64,000 nt of DNA from Lindgomyces ingoldianus (taxonomy: Eukaryota > Ascomycota > Dothideomycetes > Pleosporales > Lindgomycetaceae), in contig NW_022985177.1 in NCBI RefSeq assembly GCF_010093535.1, positions 724,857 to 788,856 on the forward strand. The letters are read 5' to 3'. Below, one piece after another: positions 10,256 through 22,950 of the stretch; within the stretch, counting starts at the first letter, position 1, and each line of letters starts with the position of its first letter. The notes under the pieces are model-generated. The model ran no database searches, had not been told where the DNA came from, and saw nothing but the letters and a program-made list of their open reading frames with translations. The translations under genes and the position numbers were made by a program.

Positions 10256-13200
10256 GTTATATCTAGTCTATTTTATAAGGTATTTATAGGTACGTTTTTT
10301 CTTGTTAAACTAGATCTATTTAATGTTTTCTACAACGTATTCTAGTTTGTTGTTTATAATAATAGGTTTAGGTGGCAGGTTTAGCTGTCTAGGTAGATAG
10401 TTAGATTTAGGGGCTGCTTAGCGCAGCAACAATACGTGGAACACAGGGTGTATCTTTATGCTGTCAGGTAGGATTAATTAGTAAGCGTGCAATAAGACTA
10501 TATAAGCTACTATAAAGGGGCTAAAGTTCTTCTAATTAAGTTTCTTTAATTATTAGTTTGTTTAGATATTTCTAGCGTCTAGCTAGACCTTCTCGCCAGC
10601 TGCATACACAGGGGCGGGGGTTTAGGATTAGTTTGCGTACTCTTATTAAAAAGCTTAAGCCTATGTAAGCTCTTTATAAACATATTTAGATATGTTTTAG
10701 ATTTTATTAATAAGTCTATTTACGTCTGTTACTTATACAGATTAATAAGTTAGTTAAAAGGTATTTATAGGTAGTTTAAATCTTATTTAAGGGTAGTATT
10801 TGTAGTTTGCTAAGAACAGGGATACTTGCGTTAATTTAGATGTTGTGTTATTAGCTTTAAACTATGCTATAGCTAACTATTTTACCTAGTTATCCTGCTA
10901 GTAGTTTGTGTACACTTATAGAACTTATTCTATTACAGCGTTTACGTTCTTAGTCTAGCTGTTAGTCTCTAGGTAAAAAGCTGTAGATAAATAGGGGATA
11001 ATTTAGAGCTGTTTATAGAGTTTGTCTTAGAAGGCTAAGACAAACTGTGTACCTCTGTCTAATATAATTATGTTAAGCAGGCTATAGTAAACCTATACAT
11101 ATTAGTAGAATAACTAGGCTATATTAGGGGCAGTTATAGAGGAACATAGTATTAGGTGTTAATACTTAGTTAAGCAATTAACAACTACTATAATATTTAT
11201 GTACCCTTTAGATAAGAGTAGGTTTATAATAAAATTAATTAATATGTCTTTCTAAGCTTGTTTAGAGATTAAGAGTAGTTTAAGTAGGCTATTATACCTT
11301 TCTTAAGAGGCCTTTACTTTACAGCAAGTATAGCAACATAATACGTATTAGCGTACAGTATAGAACATGCGGGGCTAGTAGTACTCTCTCTGTAGTAGGT
11401 TAAGAGTCTTTTCTCTGCCTAGGTGTCCTTTAACAGGCAAGTTATGTACAATTTAGAGTAGTTTAATTCTTAGTTTATTAAAATTAAGGATTATAAGTTA
11501 GTTACAGTAATACAGCTTGCTATTTTAGTTTTTATAGTTAGCTAGTGTTACTTTCTTTAACTAACTAGCGCTGTTTTAGAGCAGGTCTAAGGTTTCTTAG
11601 ATAAATTTATTATTTAGATACTTATTAGCAATAATCTAATTAATTATCTAATCTGTTTTATTTAGGTTAAGGTCTAAGAATAGCTTAAGTTAGAGTAAAG
11701 TTTAGTGTTAAGCCTTTTACACTTTTTTCTAAGCAGGGACGTCTTAGGATTGCCTTATAAGGGCATCTAGTTTCCCTCTGTCTTAACTAGGACAATAAGT
11801 AATCTTAAAATTAAAATAGAACAGGTATTTAAACTAACAGGCTTATTAGTAGCTAAGTTATTTTATAGTTATAAAGTACTGCAAGTTCTTGTAGTTAGAT
11901 AGAACCTGTATTAGATGCGCTGCACCTTCTAGTTTAGGTTGCTATTGTTTAAAGTAGCGTACTATAGCAAGTAATTCCTTGTTATAGATCTTATAATTAC
12001 CTTCTGCAGAACTTATTCTTTTTAAGAAGTATGTAATAGGCCTAATAGTCCTATCTAGCTTAGTCTAGAAGAGAACTCCTGCTACTACATAGTCTAAGGC
12101 ATTAGCTTCTACAAGTATTAGTAGTTTAGAGTTAAAGTAGCAGAGTATTAAAGCTTTAGTAAAGGCTTTCTTTAGCTAGTTAAAGGACTGTTAGTAATTT
12201 AAGTTAAAGTTAAATTAGACCCTTTTCTTAGTAAGTATAATTATAGGGCTTACTAGCTGCAAGAAGTTGTTAATAAATTATTAGTAAAAGTTAGCAAATT
12301 TTATAAAGGCTTAAACATCTTTTATGTTCTTTAGGTATTGCTAATCTAGCACAGTCTAAACCTTAACAAGGTCTATTTAAATGCTATCTGTAGAGATTAC
12401 ATATTCTAAATATGTGACCTTTAATTAGTAGAACTTGCATTTGTCTATATTAAGTTGTAGACCTACTTCTTCTATAGCCTTTAGCACTAGGCGTACATGC
12501 TGTTTGTGCTCTAAAAGGCTATTGCTGTAGATTAGAATATTATTAATATACACAGTGCAGAACATGTCTAGGTAGGGTTAAAGTAAGTTGTTTACAAAAT
12601 GTTAAAAAGTACTAGGCGCGTTAGCTAAGCTAAAGGGCATTACTAGGTACTTAAATAGTTTATATTAGGTCTAAAACGCTGTTAGCTACTTATTACCCTT
12701 TACTATTCTTAGCTTATTAAAGGCAGCAATAATATTTAACTTTATAAAATACTTTGCTTTACTTAGTTAGCTTAGGGTTTCTTGTAAAAAAGGAATTAAG
12801 TATTAGTTCTTAATAGTAATAGTGTTTAGTCCTTAGTAGTTAACATAGAATTAAAGCCTACCTCTAGGTTTCTTTATAAATAGTATAGGTAACGCTACTA
12901 GTAAGAAGCTAGCTTAAATAAACCTTTTTTCTAGGTTCTTATTAAGGTATTTTTAGAGCACTTTTAATTTATTTAGCAACATTCTATATAGTAGCCTATA
13001 ACTAGGTTATTTACTAGGCTTAAGAGTTATCTAGTAATTATACAAACATTATATTAAAAGCTTATTAGACTTATCTTAGAAAAAAACATGCAACAAGTTA
13101 TAGTAGTCTTAAAGAACTATTATTCTTAGGTTAGTGTGTTTTTAAGGAGCTAAAGCTTAGTCTATATTAGAAATTATAACTGCGTAGATTTTATAATCTA

Positions 13201-15124
13201 GTTGTTAAGCTAGGGTCACAAATAAGGCAGGTTCTATGTAGCAGATGTCTATCTGCTGTTTAAGTCCTAGTTTATGTCTAAATTAGGTAAGTAGAGGTTC
13301 CTTAAAGGCTTTTTTTTTTTTAGGTTTAGGCAGTTATTAAATTATTTTACATAGCTTATCTTAGTAAAAGGCCTAGCTTATTAGCCTTACTTAGGTAGTT
13401 TTTCTCTAGGTTATTAAAAAGTAGGTCTAGAAACCTTTTATATTAAGTGCTATTTAGGTGTTGTTTAGGTGTAAGCGTAAGCATATGTCTTAGCATTAAA
13501 AAAAGTTAAAGTTTAAAACTTACTCTTAGTAATTAAAGGCAACCTTATGCTAATACAGCTATAGTTGTCCTAGGATTAAGTTATAACATCCTGTGTTTAT
13601 TACATAGAGTTTAATCTACTTCTTATAGTGTTAGTAGGTAATTGTAATAGTTATAGTACAAAAAATAGAACCTTTTTTAAGTTGTTTTCTATTAAATCTA
13701 GTTAAGTAAATTATTTAGGTAAGTAGTGTTAATTAAAGATTTAGTTTACGCGCTAGTTCTTTATTAATGTAACTTATGCTGTTTACTCCTAAGTTAATAA
13801 GAGCTTATATTAGGGCTAATATAGTTCTTTATTATAAATATATAAGAATATTAACTTAGTACTTCTAGTTATTAGTAGAGGACTTAGCTTATAAGTTAGC
13901 AGAGATCTAGTGTTAAATTAGTTCTAAAGGGCGACTTAGCCCTAGGACAAGCCTTTTTGCAGGCTCCTACTGCTATAGCTGCAGCTACATTAAGAGTAGC
14001 AAGAGGGATTAAGGCTTAAATATAAGTTAAAGCCCTTATAGAAATAAGATTAAAATAGTAAGAATCTTTAATAAGTGCTAGCAGCGCTACTTACACAGAC
14101 TTAAGGAAAAAGAATAGAGCAGTTTTAGAAGATATAACTATACTTACTACACTTAAAGCATTAACCTTTTTTTCTGCAATCTTTACGCTTTCTAGAACTA
14201 ACTAGAGCATAATTTAAATTAATTTTTATTATGTTAGGGTCCTTATTTACAACTACGCTAGTTTAGGGGCGTATTAGGGCTTGTACAGGGAGGAACCTTA
14301 TGTTATTATTGTAGGTAGCAATTAGGTTCGCATACGCGTTAAGGTTGTTTAGGAGGGGTTCTTCTACTATAGCGCGTTACAGTTTAGTTAAAAGGGAGTT
14401 ATATAGGGCTATAATTAGACCTATTTTATTTAGGCCTGTATTAGATGCAAGTTAGTAGAACTTAGTAAAGTGTAAAGTAAAGCTTTTTCTTTTTTATTAT
14501 AAGGTATTTAGGTAACTTAGGGCTGTTAACTTTTTATTTAAGTCTTTATAAGTTACTTACAGGAACGCTATAAATTAATCTAGGTTAATAATATCTTTAT
14601 TTATTAGTAAGTTAATTAAGGCTGTTATGTTATAGTTAAGTTAAAAGTAGGCATATAGTAACTAAAAGCGTTTAAAAGGGAATTAGTCTATGTTTCCTTT
14701 AAGTTTATATTAGAGCTTGTGTAGGAAGGAAAGTAGGTCTTTCTATTTTCTATTAAACAGCAGGGGATTAGGGAGTTAGTTAGATTTTATTACTAAGTTA
14801 AAAAGGTTACAGGTTGTAGGCAGTGTTAGGCAAAAGAGAGTTAAGCTATCTCTAGACTTCTAGGTAGGCTTTAAGGCTAGTAAGTTCTTAGTTCCTACTA
14901 CTATAACAAAAGTTAAGGCAGAAATAGACTGTTTAATAACACAAAGCTGTTCTTTAAAGTCCTTTTAAAAAGCTTTAAAGCTTACAACATAGCAGCTTTT
15001 CTATAGAGTAAGCGCTTTTTAAAAGGCTTCTTAGCTTACTTTAATAGCTTAAAGTTATGTAAGTACTAAGCTTATTAGATTAGATTTAGAGGCTATTCTT
15101 AGCTAAAGTTTTAACACAATATAA
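10256..15124 (-). pseudogene. Gypsy-1 gag-pol of element D, broken
   Basis: Minus-strand Gypsy polyprotein. The reverse transcriptase core is clear at about 12280-12700: reading leftward it gives MPF-S-L-A-NAPSTFQHF, then the catalytic motif as Y-I-N-N near 12540 (normally Y-x-D-D), then ILIYSN and LEEVGLQLNIDKCKF-like sequence. A possible retroviral zinc knuckle lies near 13945-13985. Gag should lie at 14.0-15.0 kb, and RNase H and integrase at 10.6-12.2 kb, by family order; these I did not confirm. Both catalytic Asp codons of the YxDD are changed to Asn by G-to-A, and stops are frequent. Confidence 0.75.
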
Positions 15125-15175
15125 TGTTATAATTATGCACAAGTAAGGTTATAGAGCTTTACAGAGGTCTAGTTT

Positions 15176-15354
15176 TGTCAGATATGCGCACCTACTGTCA
15201 AGACAGGAGGAACGTTTGACGAAAGCTGCTACATAGTACGAGCAATAAGCTCGAACGGTATGTTGCTGCAAATTGCTGCATTTTGCAGCATTTTGCAGCA
15301 TGTTGCAGCAAATTGCAGCATTTTGCAGCATGTTGCAGCAAATTGCAGCATTTT
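15176..15354 (+). repeat. Copia-1 5' LTR of element C, cut by the gap
   Basis: Starts TGTCAGATATGCGC and reaches the 10-bp repeat array, where the sequence becomes N. The array is the probable cause of the assembly failure. Confidence 0.88.
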
Positions 15355-15704
15355 NNNNNNNNNNNNNNNNNNNNNNNNNNNNNNNNNNNNNNNNNNNNNN
15401 NNNNNNNNNNNNNNNNNNNNNNNNNNNNNNNNNNNNNNNNNNNNNNNNNNNNNNNNNNNNNNNNNNNNNNNNNNNNNNNNNNNNNNNNNNNNNNNNNNNN
15501 NNNNNNNNNNNNNNNNNNNNNNNNNNNNNNNNNNNNNNNNNNNNNNNNNNNNNNNNNNNNNNNNNNNNNNNNNNNNNNNNNNNNNNNNNNNNNNNNNNNN
15601 NNNNNNNNNNNNNNNNNNNNNNNNNNNNNNNNNNNNNNNNNNNNNNNNNNNNNNNNNNNNNNNNNNNNNNNNNNNNNNNNNNNNNNNNNNNNNNNNNNNN
15701 NNNN
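15355..15704. other. assembly gap, 350 N
   Basis: By comparison with element A the missing DNA is the rest of the LTR, the primer-binding site and the first ~130 bases of gag. The true length is uncertain because the LTR array varies in copy number. Confidence 0.95.
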
Positions 15705-18700
15705 ATCCAAATGATCTCCAAACCAAGAGCTCCAGAGATGCCGCTAATAGCTAAGTTTTCACCAGCCTCCAACGTTAAAACGCCTACGCACCTGAACAAG
15801 CTATTAACAAGCAGTGTTAGAGCCTTTAAAGAAGCTATTAAATACTACAAGATTAAGGCTAACAAGTACAAAAGTAACAGACATAATTATAAAAGAGAGT
15901 AATTAAGCTTTTAACAGATTATTGTCTTTATCTAGTTAACAGTTAGCCTGCATCTGCAGCGTACATGCTGTTCCCTAGATTAACTACTTAGATAGTAGAT
16001 TACAAACCTTAAAGCTACAGTAAGTGTTAACAACTAATTTAAACAAGAATGTGTGTGTAACTAATATAATGCATCTCTAAAGCTGCTAAGAAACGCAAGC
16101 ATATAGAACCTGTAGCTAGCAGAGTATGACTACGCTGCTACAGAAGCAGAGACACAAAATGTTCCAGAAACAACGCAGTTTAATGCTGTAGCAAAGGACT
16201 TTTTAACTACTATAAATAAAGTTGCCTCTTATTAGTTTATAACCTTTTAGAAAAGTAGACAGTTTACACTAAACATAAATTAAAAAGAAATAATAAAGCG
16301 CTTTTAAGAACATATAATGTTAAATTATCTAATATGTATAGGAAAGCATAAAGCTACCTTTATAATAGATAACTTATTATACTTTACTAAAAGTAGGAAA
16401 ACTACCTAGGGCATAAATAAAGACACCTGTAGTGCAGAAGTTGCAACATTAAGAAAATAGAGTAAACCTTAACATTAACATTATTAAGAAGATAATAGAA
16501 AGTTATTCTTAAGCTAGAAACTTGCTAAAACAGAAGGCACTAAATATCCTACATGTAGACACATCTATGCACTAAAGAACTACTTTTATGTCTATCTAGA
16601 CAGAGCACTAGACTAGTAGATGCTAAATAAGAGAGTTAAAGAGCTTGTAGCATTAAAGTGTAAGCACAACTTAGAATTTTAAGGCCTACTAAGAGGGCAG
16701 CGCAGACATAATTTAAGAATACTAATTCTAAAGAGTTTACATATACTTATACTAGAGATATAAGAAGACTAACTTAAAGGCTAGGAAGTATTAAAAGTTA
16801 AGGCAGCTGCATTACTAGCTATAGTTAATTTAAACTAGAACAGATATCTACTAAAAGAATTATTTATCCTTAACTTAGGCTTAACATGCTATATTATAAA
16901 TAATTTTAATTAGATCTATAACTATTATCTACTAACACTAGAAGACTTTATCTAGTCTAGAAACTCTTATATATAGATTTAAAGCTACAGATTAATTACA
17001 CTAAGCCTAAAAAGTAAGCATAAAATATATAGTTAAGTATACAGTCTTGTACTTTATAACGCTGCACTGTGCCTAGACCTGCTGTGCAACCTAGTCTTGT
17101 TCTGCCTACTGCGATAGAAAGGAATCTAGTAGGACACATAAGCAGAGCTAACTGCTTTAAAGGCCCTAGACAGGATAATAATTAGAGATCTTATAGAGAT
17201 CTATTACTAATAGGTGTTAAAGTACTATCTACTACAGGAGGGCTTATATTATACACATATAATTAACACAAGAACTAAACATAGTCTATAAAAGGCATTA
17301 GTAGAGCTATAGCATAAGTGTTTAGGACACTCTAGACTAGCTACACTTTAACACCTTATATAGTAAGCTAAGGGGGTGTAAATTAAAGAAATTATAATAG
17401 TCTAATGTAACTTATATAGCAGAGCTAAGATACAATAATAAATTAGCTGCGCACTGCAAATTAGCAATAGTAGACCTAGTAAGAGACTGTTAATTAATTT
17501 CTATGCATATAAAGCATAGAGCATTATAAAAAAGTAGAGTTAAATGCTAATTACTAATAAGTATTCTAGCCTTTAGTAGGACTTTTACTTTAAAGATAAT
17601 AAGCTTACTAAATTAATTATTAAAGCTTTTATAATTTTTATCTTTTTTTTAAAGAACTATTATAACATTACTGTAAAAGTTATTAAAGCTAATAATAAGA
17701 TTATAACAGTAAAACTAGAGGTAGAACACTAGCTAGCATTACATAGAATAACTGTTAAGCCTTTAGCACTAGATACACAAGCCTAGAATAGAGGAGCTAA
17801 ACGCTTAGGGGGTGTAAACAAGAAGAAGTTACAGGCTATGCAACTAGATGCTAACCTACTATAGAACGTATAGCTATACATTACTAGAGCCAGCGTATAC
17901 CTATACAATTAGACGCTAAACTATGCTAATAACTAGAAGACACTATACAAGATCTTCTTTATATAAGCAGCTTTAAATAATAGAGTTATTATGTTAATTT
18001 AAAAGCTAAGCTTTACACATCTAAAAGCCTATAGCTGTAAAGCATTTATAATAACTAATAACACACATTAGAATAAATCTAGGCTACAGAGGCTAGACCT
18101 AAAGGCGTAGATTAGATATCTAGTTAGGTACTAATTATTAAACATCTACTGTGTATAGATACTACTGCTAGCAAAAGTAATCTGTACATGTAATGTTATC
18201 TTTAACAAACACTTAATTTTTAGTAGTAAGCCTAAAGACCTAATAGATAACCTTATACACAACATAGTAAAGAAAATTACTATATATATTAGAATAATTA
18301 AGCTTCTAACACCTAGTTATTAGCTAAAGACAAAGTTATTTTATAAAGACAACACTATAAATAATACATTAAATTTTAATAAAGTAGACCTACTAGGCTA
18401 CTATTAAGAAAAGAAGATTAGAGATAACTATCTGTCTTCTCTAAACACTCTGCCACCTGCAGCATTGCTTATGTAGTTAATAGCTAGAGCAGCACTAAAG
18501 CTAAGCTAAATAAAGTTATTAAAGACTGTACTATAAGCTGCAGCCTTTATAGCTAGCATAAGATCTAGAAGTGTAGAAAAGCATAGCAGTAAGACGCTAG
18601 ATAAAGCAGCATTAATAAGAATACTATTTAAAAGGAAGACACCTTATAGAAGCTAGCTGCTACCTCTGCTATTAACTTAAAAGTAACTAAAAGAGCACCC

Positions 18701-20274
18701 TCTATATAAGATGTTTAAGGTAGCAGAAAGAACGCACCTAGACAGTTATTAGACAATAAAATCCTAGACAGAGGTCTAGACAAAGCTAATTAAGGCAGCT
18801 AGACAGCAGATTCTAGATTGTATGTAGGTGTACACCTATAAGCTTAACAAGCACTACAGATTACAAAGATGCAAGGCGCAACTAGTAGTCTATAGCAATT
18901 AATAAAGAAACATTACTATATAAGATACCTACACTGCTACTTTAGCAGAACGCTTATTTTAAATGCTAATAGCAATATCTGCACGCTTTAACCTAGAGCT
19001 TAAACAATACAACGTAACTAACGCGTTTGTACATGCAGCAATTAACTGCGATATCTACATGCAGATGCTAAGAGGCTATTAGAAACTAGGTATAATACTA
19101 AAGCTTTAAAAAGCACTATATAGCTTATAAATTTCTCCTCTACTCTAGCAACACTATTTTATAACAACTCTTAAAGGCCTTAGGTTCTTAGCTGTCCTAC
19201 ATAAACTCTACTACATAACTAAAGCTAGAATATTTGTCTTCTTCTACGTAGACAACCTTATTATTGCGTACAGGAAAGGCTCTAAAGCAGATGCACAGCG
19301 TGTAGTAGACTAGTTATAAGAGAAGTATACCCTAACAGGAGGCAAGGACCTATAATAGTTCCTAGGAGTTAAAATTATTAGAGATTAATAGCAACAAATA
19401 ATTTAGCTGTTATAAGCCTTATATATTAATAAGATAGCTAGGCTAGCTAATAGAAAGGACCTACAGCACACTACACCTATAAGTAGGATTAAACTTATGC
19501 TGCAATCTAGTTTTGCAACCTTATTAGAAGTAAATTAATATTAGCAGAAGATTAGATCTCTGCTCTTTGCAGCAGTTACTACAAGACTAGACATTGCCTT
19601 TGCTATATCACGCCTTGCACGGTTTCTCACAAATCCCGCATCTGACCATCAGGATGCAGCCGATCAAGTCATCCTGTACCTACATGCGACACAGACGTAC
19701 GCACTCTAATTAGGAGGAGAAGACTACCTTGTAGTAGCAAGCAATGCGTTATTTATAGATAATACACTAAATAAGAAGAGCTTTTAAGGCTATGTTATTT
19801 AACTATTTAGCAGATAGATTGCATAGCAAGCAAATAAACAAGATATAGTTATAACATTAATAACAGAAGCAGAATTACTTGCACTATTCTAAGTTGCTAA
19901 GGAAGCTATGTTTACAAGAATGCTCCTTAATAAACTGTAGGTTAAGATGCCTAATTTAACTATTACAATCTAGTGCAACAACAAGCAGACAATCTAACTA
20001 GTAAACAAAGAGATATCTCAACTTCAAACCAAGCTCCGACATGTCAACATCCATAACCACTAGCTCCGACAGGAAGTCTCTCGACAAACAATCAAGGTTG
20101 TCTATGTCCCCTCCAGCGAGATGCTTGCGGACAGACTCACTAAAGCGCTTCTAGCCAGCAAATGGCCAAGCTTTCTTCAGCAAATTCGGCTAATTAACGT
20201 CAGGGAGAGGATAGTCAGTCAGGAAGCGGATATGGAAGAGATTGAAGCAAGAATGGAAGCCCTGGAAGCATACT
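15705..20274 (+). pseudogene. Copia-1 gag-pol of element C, broken
   Basis: Continues gag after the gap (the QMISKPRA... region also present in A). Reverse transcriptase is clear at about 18960-19330: TNAFVHAAINCDIYMQM, then the catalytic Y-V-D-N at 19245-19256 in place of Y-V-D-D. RNase H follows (TTRLDIAFAISRLARFLTN near 19580-19635; later the DMLADRLTKALL-type motif near 20120). The C-terminal tail ends around 20274 with TAA. Numerous TAG/TAA stops lie in frame before 19600; segments 19606-19715 and 20018-20274 are clean. Integrase is expected near 17.2-17.7 kb but was not confirmed by eye. Confidence 0.8.
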
Positions 20275-20325
20275 AAGGATGCGCAATCGGGAACCAGCTT
20301 GAAGCATGTCCAAGCTGAGGGGGTG

Positions 20326-20717
20326 TGTCAGATATGCGCACCTACTGTCAAGACAGGAGGAACGTTTGACGAAAGCTGCTACATAGTACGAGCAATAAGC
20401 TCGAACAGTATGTTGCTGCAAATTGCAGCATTTTGCAGCATTTTGCAGCATGTTGCAGCAAATTGCAGCATTTTGCAGCATGTTGCAGCAAATTGCAGCA
20501 TTTTACAGCATGTTGCAGCATGTTGCAAGCTGGTCGCGCATAGGGCTAGTGCGCGAGGGACTCGGATCGGCAGAACAAAAAGCCGAGCAACACAAGTAGA
20601 GCAGAAAAAGGATCAATAAAAAGAAGACAATAAATACAATCAATCAATCATCCCATACATCATATCCAAACCCATCATTCATCTCAGGAAGCCTAGAAAC
20701 AGTGCTTCAATCTGACA
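20326..20717 (+). repeat. Copia-1 3' LTR of element C
   Basis: 392 bp, TGTCAGA...TCTGACA, with about twelve 10-bp units (20412-20527). Essentially free of RIP. Confidence 0.93.
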
Positions 20718-20994
20718 AGTTTAATTACTACGTAAGGTATTATAGTAGGTATAAGACGTTGTGTAAGAAATAGGAAGGTTTAAGAGGAAATTAGTAATTA
20801 AATACTTAGCTTAGAAGTCTAAGCGCTTTAGGTATAAATTAAGCCTGTTCTAGGTTTAGTTAGTGTTAAGGCAGTTTGTGCTTAAGTTCATGTCTGTGTT
20901 GTGTCGTGTTTGTGTCAGACGTGCACTAATAATACTCTAGTACGCGTCTAATACAGTTATGTCTGGGATCCGGGGAGGATACCGTGACACTTAG

Positions 20995-21559
20995 AGAGCA
21001 GTGTAGACATAATTTAAAAATTTTAATCTTAAAAAGTTTACATACACCTATACTAAAGATATAAGAAGACTAACTTAAAGGCTAAAAAGTATTAAGAATT
21101 AAAGCAGCTACATTACTAGCTATAGTTAATTTAAACTAGAATAAATATCTACTAAGAGAATTATTTATTCTTAACTTTAGCTTAATATGCTATATTATAA
21201 ATAATTTTAATTAAATCTATAACTATTATTTATTAATACTAAAAGACTTTATCTAGTTTAAAAACTTTTATGTATAGATTTAAAGCTATAAATTAATTAC
21301 ACTAAGCTTAAAAAGTAAGCATAGAACACATAGTTAAGCATATAGTCTTATACTACATAATGTTGCACTATGCTTAGACCTGTTATACAACCTAGTTTTA
21401 TTCTGCTTACTATAATAAAGAGGAATTTAGTAAGACATATAAGTAGAGCTAACTGCTTTAAAAGCTTTAGATAAAATAATAATTAAAGATCTTACAAAGA
21501 TCTATAGCTAATAGGTGTTAGAGTACTATCTACTATAAAAGGGCTTATATTATACACAC
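20995..21559 (+). pseudogene. middle segment of Copia-1 element A
   Basis: Continues element A directly after Gypsy D and corresponds to about 16690-17245 of copy C. Strongly RIP-mutated and non-coding. Confidence 0.8.
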
Positions 21560-21838
21560 TGTTGAATGGGCTCTAACAGCTAGCTGCTTATAGTATAAGC
21601 ACTTAAGTAGCAAGAGTAAGAGTAGTGTACAGTGTGCACAGCGTATAAGGTAGGTAAAGTAAGGGCAACATGTTTCTAGTTCTATTGCTCTTGTCTTTCC
21701 TCTATATAAAAAAAAAAGGGATATTTAGATGTTTATATATAAAGGTTTACACACAAGCATTATGTAACATAGATACATAGTCCTGCTTATGCGCAATTAC
21801 TTATATCTAGACTATAACACTACTACTGTGTATAGATA
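21560..21838 (-). repeat. Copia-3 3' LTR of element E (RIP-mutated)
   Basis: Starts TGTTGAATGGGCTC. Against the partner LTR nearly all differences are C/T or G/A. A run of A follows a tatata stretch near 21705. Confidence 0.88.
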
Positions 21839-22300
21839 CTAGCAACTTTTCTTTTTATCTAAAGAGTTGCCTTCTGTACATGTTACCTCTTTTCTATCTA
21901 TGTAAGTCTATCTAATTATGTTCTACCTTTACTCTACCTTATTTATTAAGACTTACTTTAGTAATGCTGTACATTAAAATAGGCTAGTTACACTATGTAG
22001 ATAGCTTTATAAATAGTGTAAAGCATTTTAGGCTATTATTATCTAGCCTTTATGCACTTACTTTGTAAGTAATTTAGCAGTGTATAAACTGTTTTATGTA
22101 GGGTTTTATGCTAGAATAGTGTAGGATCTTTGCGTAGGCAGGTGCGTAGGAAGGTGTATATAATAAGGTCTCTCTTTCTCTTTTACCTTCTCTTCTTTAT
22201 TTTTTACTTTTTAAGCCCTACTGTATAATTCTCTAGCTCTTTTTTTTTATATAGTGCTAATAGTAATAGATACTCCTGCCTGCACACACACACAGAGAGA

Positions 22301-22950
22301 GATGTCTCTCCAGCCTTCCTCCTCTACCTCTAGCGCTGTTAGTGCGGGCGTCTTTAACGTCCTTATGTAGTCTAGCAGCCTAGGGCGCATCTATGTTACC
22401 CTTTTAACTAGTTCTACTACTAATTAGCAGTTTATTTAGCATCTTAGCATAAATATATAAATCTTTTAGCTTTTCTACTTTCTTTTTATATAAAATGCTA
22501 ATTATAGATAGGCTAAGAAGCAGTATATAGCAGCTTTACTATTTTATAATATTAATGTTGTCTTACCTGCTAGCACTAATCTGCAGCTATAGGCAGCAAA
22601 AGTTGTGTGTTATAAGAGGTACTTCTATGTAGTTTTAGTCTAGAGTTGTAGTTAGGTTTTAGTAACTTTATGTGCTTATTATTATAGTAGCACTACTAGT
22701 GCTTTTTCTTTTATTAAGTGTTATATGTTAGCTAACTTCTAGGCTAATGCCTACGCCTTATGTGTATAGTAGAGCTGTAGTCTGCATTGTAACTACTATA
22801 TGTAAGGAGTAGTAGCTTTTTCTTTTCCTATATACTAGACAAATAGACTATCTTTCTTACATATCTTTCTCTTCTAATCTTATAATAAGAAAAATAAGTG
22901 CGTATAATAAAAAAATAAAAAAGATAAGCTTTATATAAAAGTGCTATTAG
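22301..22950 (+). pseudogene. antisense ORF-like remnant in the 3' region of element E
   Basis: On the plus strand an ATG at 22301 opens a frame (MSLQPSSSTSSAVSAG...) preceded by a TATATAA-like box near 22160. Over about 200 codons nearly all stops are TAG or TAA of the kind RIP makes from CAG, TGG or CAA, and the frame stays consistent up to the end of pol on the other strand. A Cys/His-rich patch (C-V-x-x-S-C-S-L-H-C) lies near 22766-22795. I do not recognise a family. It could be a captured gene, an element-encoded antisense protein or chance. Confidence 0.35.

Larger units (their letters stand above)
15176..20717 (+). mobile_element. Copia-1 element C, full length, contains the assembly gap
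   Basis: Plus-strand copy inserted in the 5' LTR of Gypsy D with the perfect TSD agttt. The 5' LTR starts at 15176 and runs into the gap (15355-15704). The 3' LTR is 20326-20717, preceded by the polypurine tract GCTGAGGGGGTG. Pol runs to about 20274. The last kilobase is the best preserved pol C-terminus in the window. Confidence 0.92.
4247..20989 (-). mobile_element. Gypsy-1 element D, split by Copia-1 copies B and C
   Basis: Ty3/gypsy-type LTR retrotransposon on the minus strand. Its own sequence is 4247-4729, 10256-15175 and 20718-20989, about 5.6 kb. It is flanked by the TSD cttag (4242-4246 and 20990-20994) inside element A. The left LTR (4247-4564) is the 3' LTR, with a G-rich polypurine tract on the minus strand just inside it (4565-4575). 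The right LTR is split by element C. Reverse transcriptase is read on the minus strand near 12280-12700. The coding region is full of stops. Confidence 0.88.
15125..20989 (-). repeat. Gypsy-1 5' LTR of element D, split by element C
   Basis: The LTR is 15125-15175 joined to 20718-20989 (323 bp with 5 bp duplicated), matching 4247-4564. The inner end is RIP-mutated (TGTTATAATT for TGTCACGATT); the outer end is nearly intact. The 5-bp target agttt is duplicated at 15171-15175 and 20718-20722. Confidence 0.85.

Noticed and set aside
15149..15902. Long open frames across the N gap
   Set aside because: They exist only because N does not produce stops.
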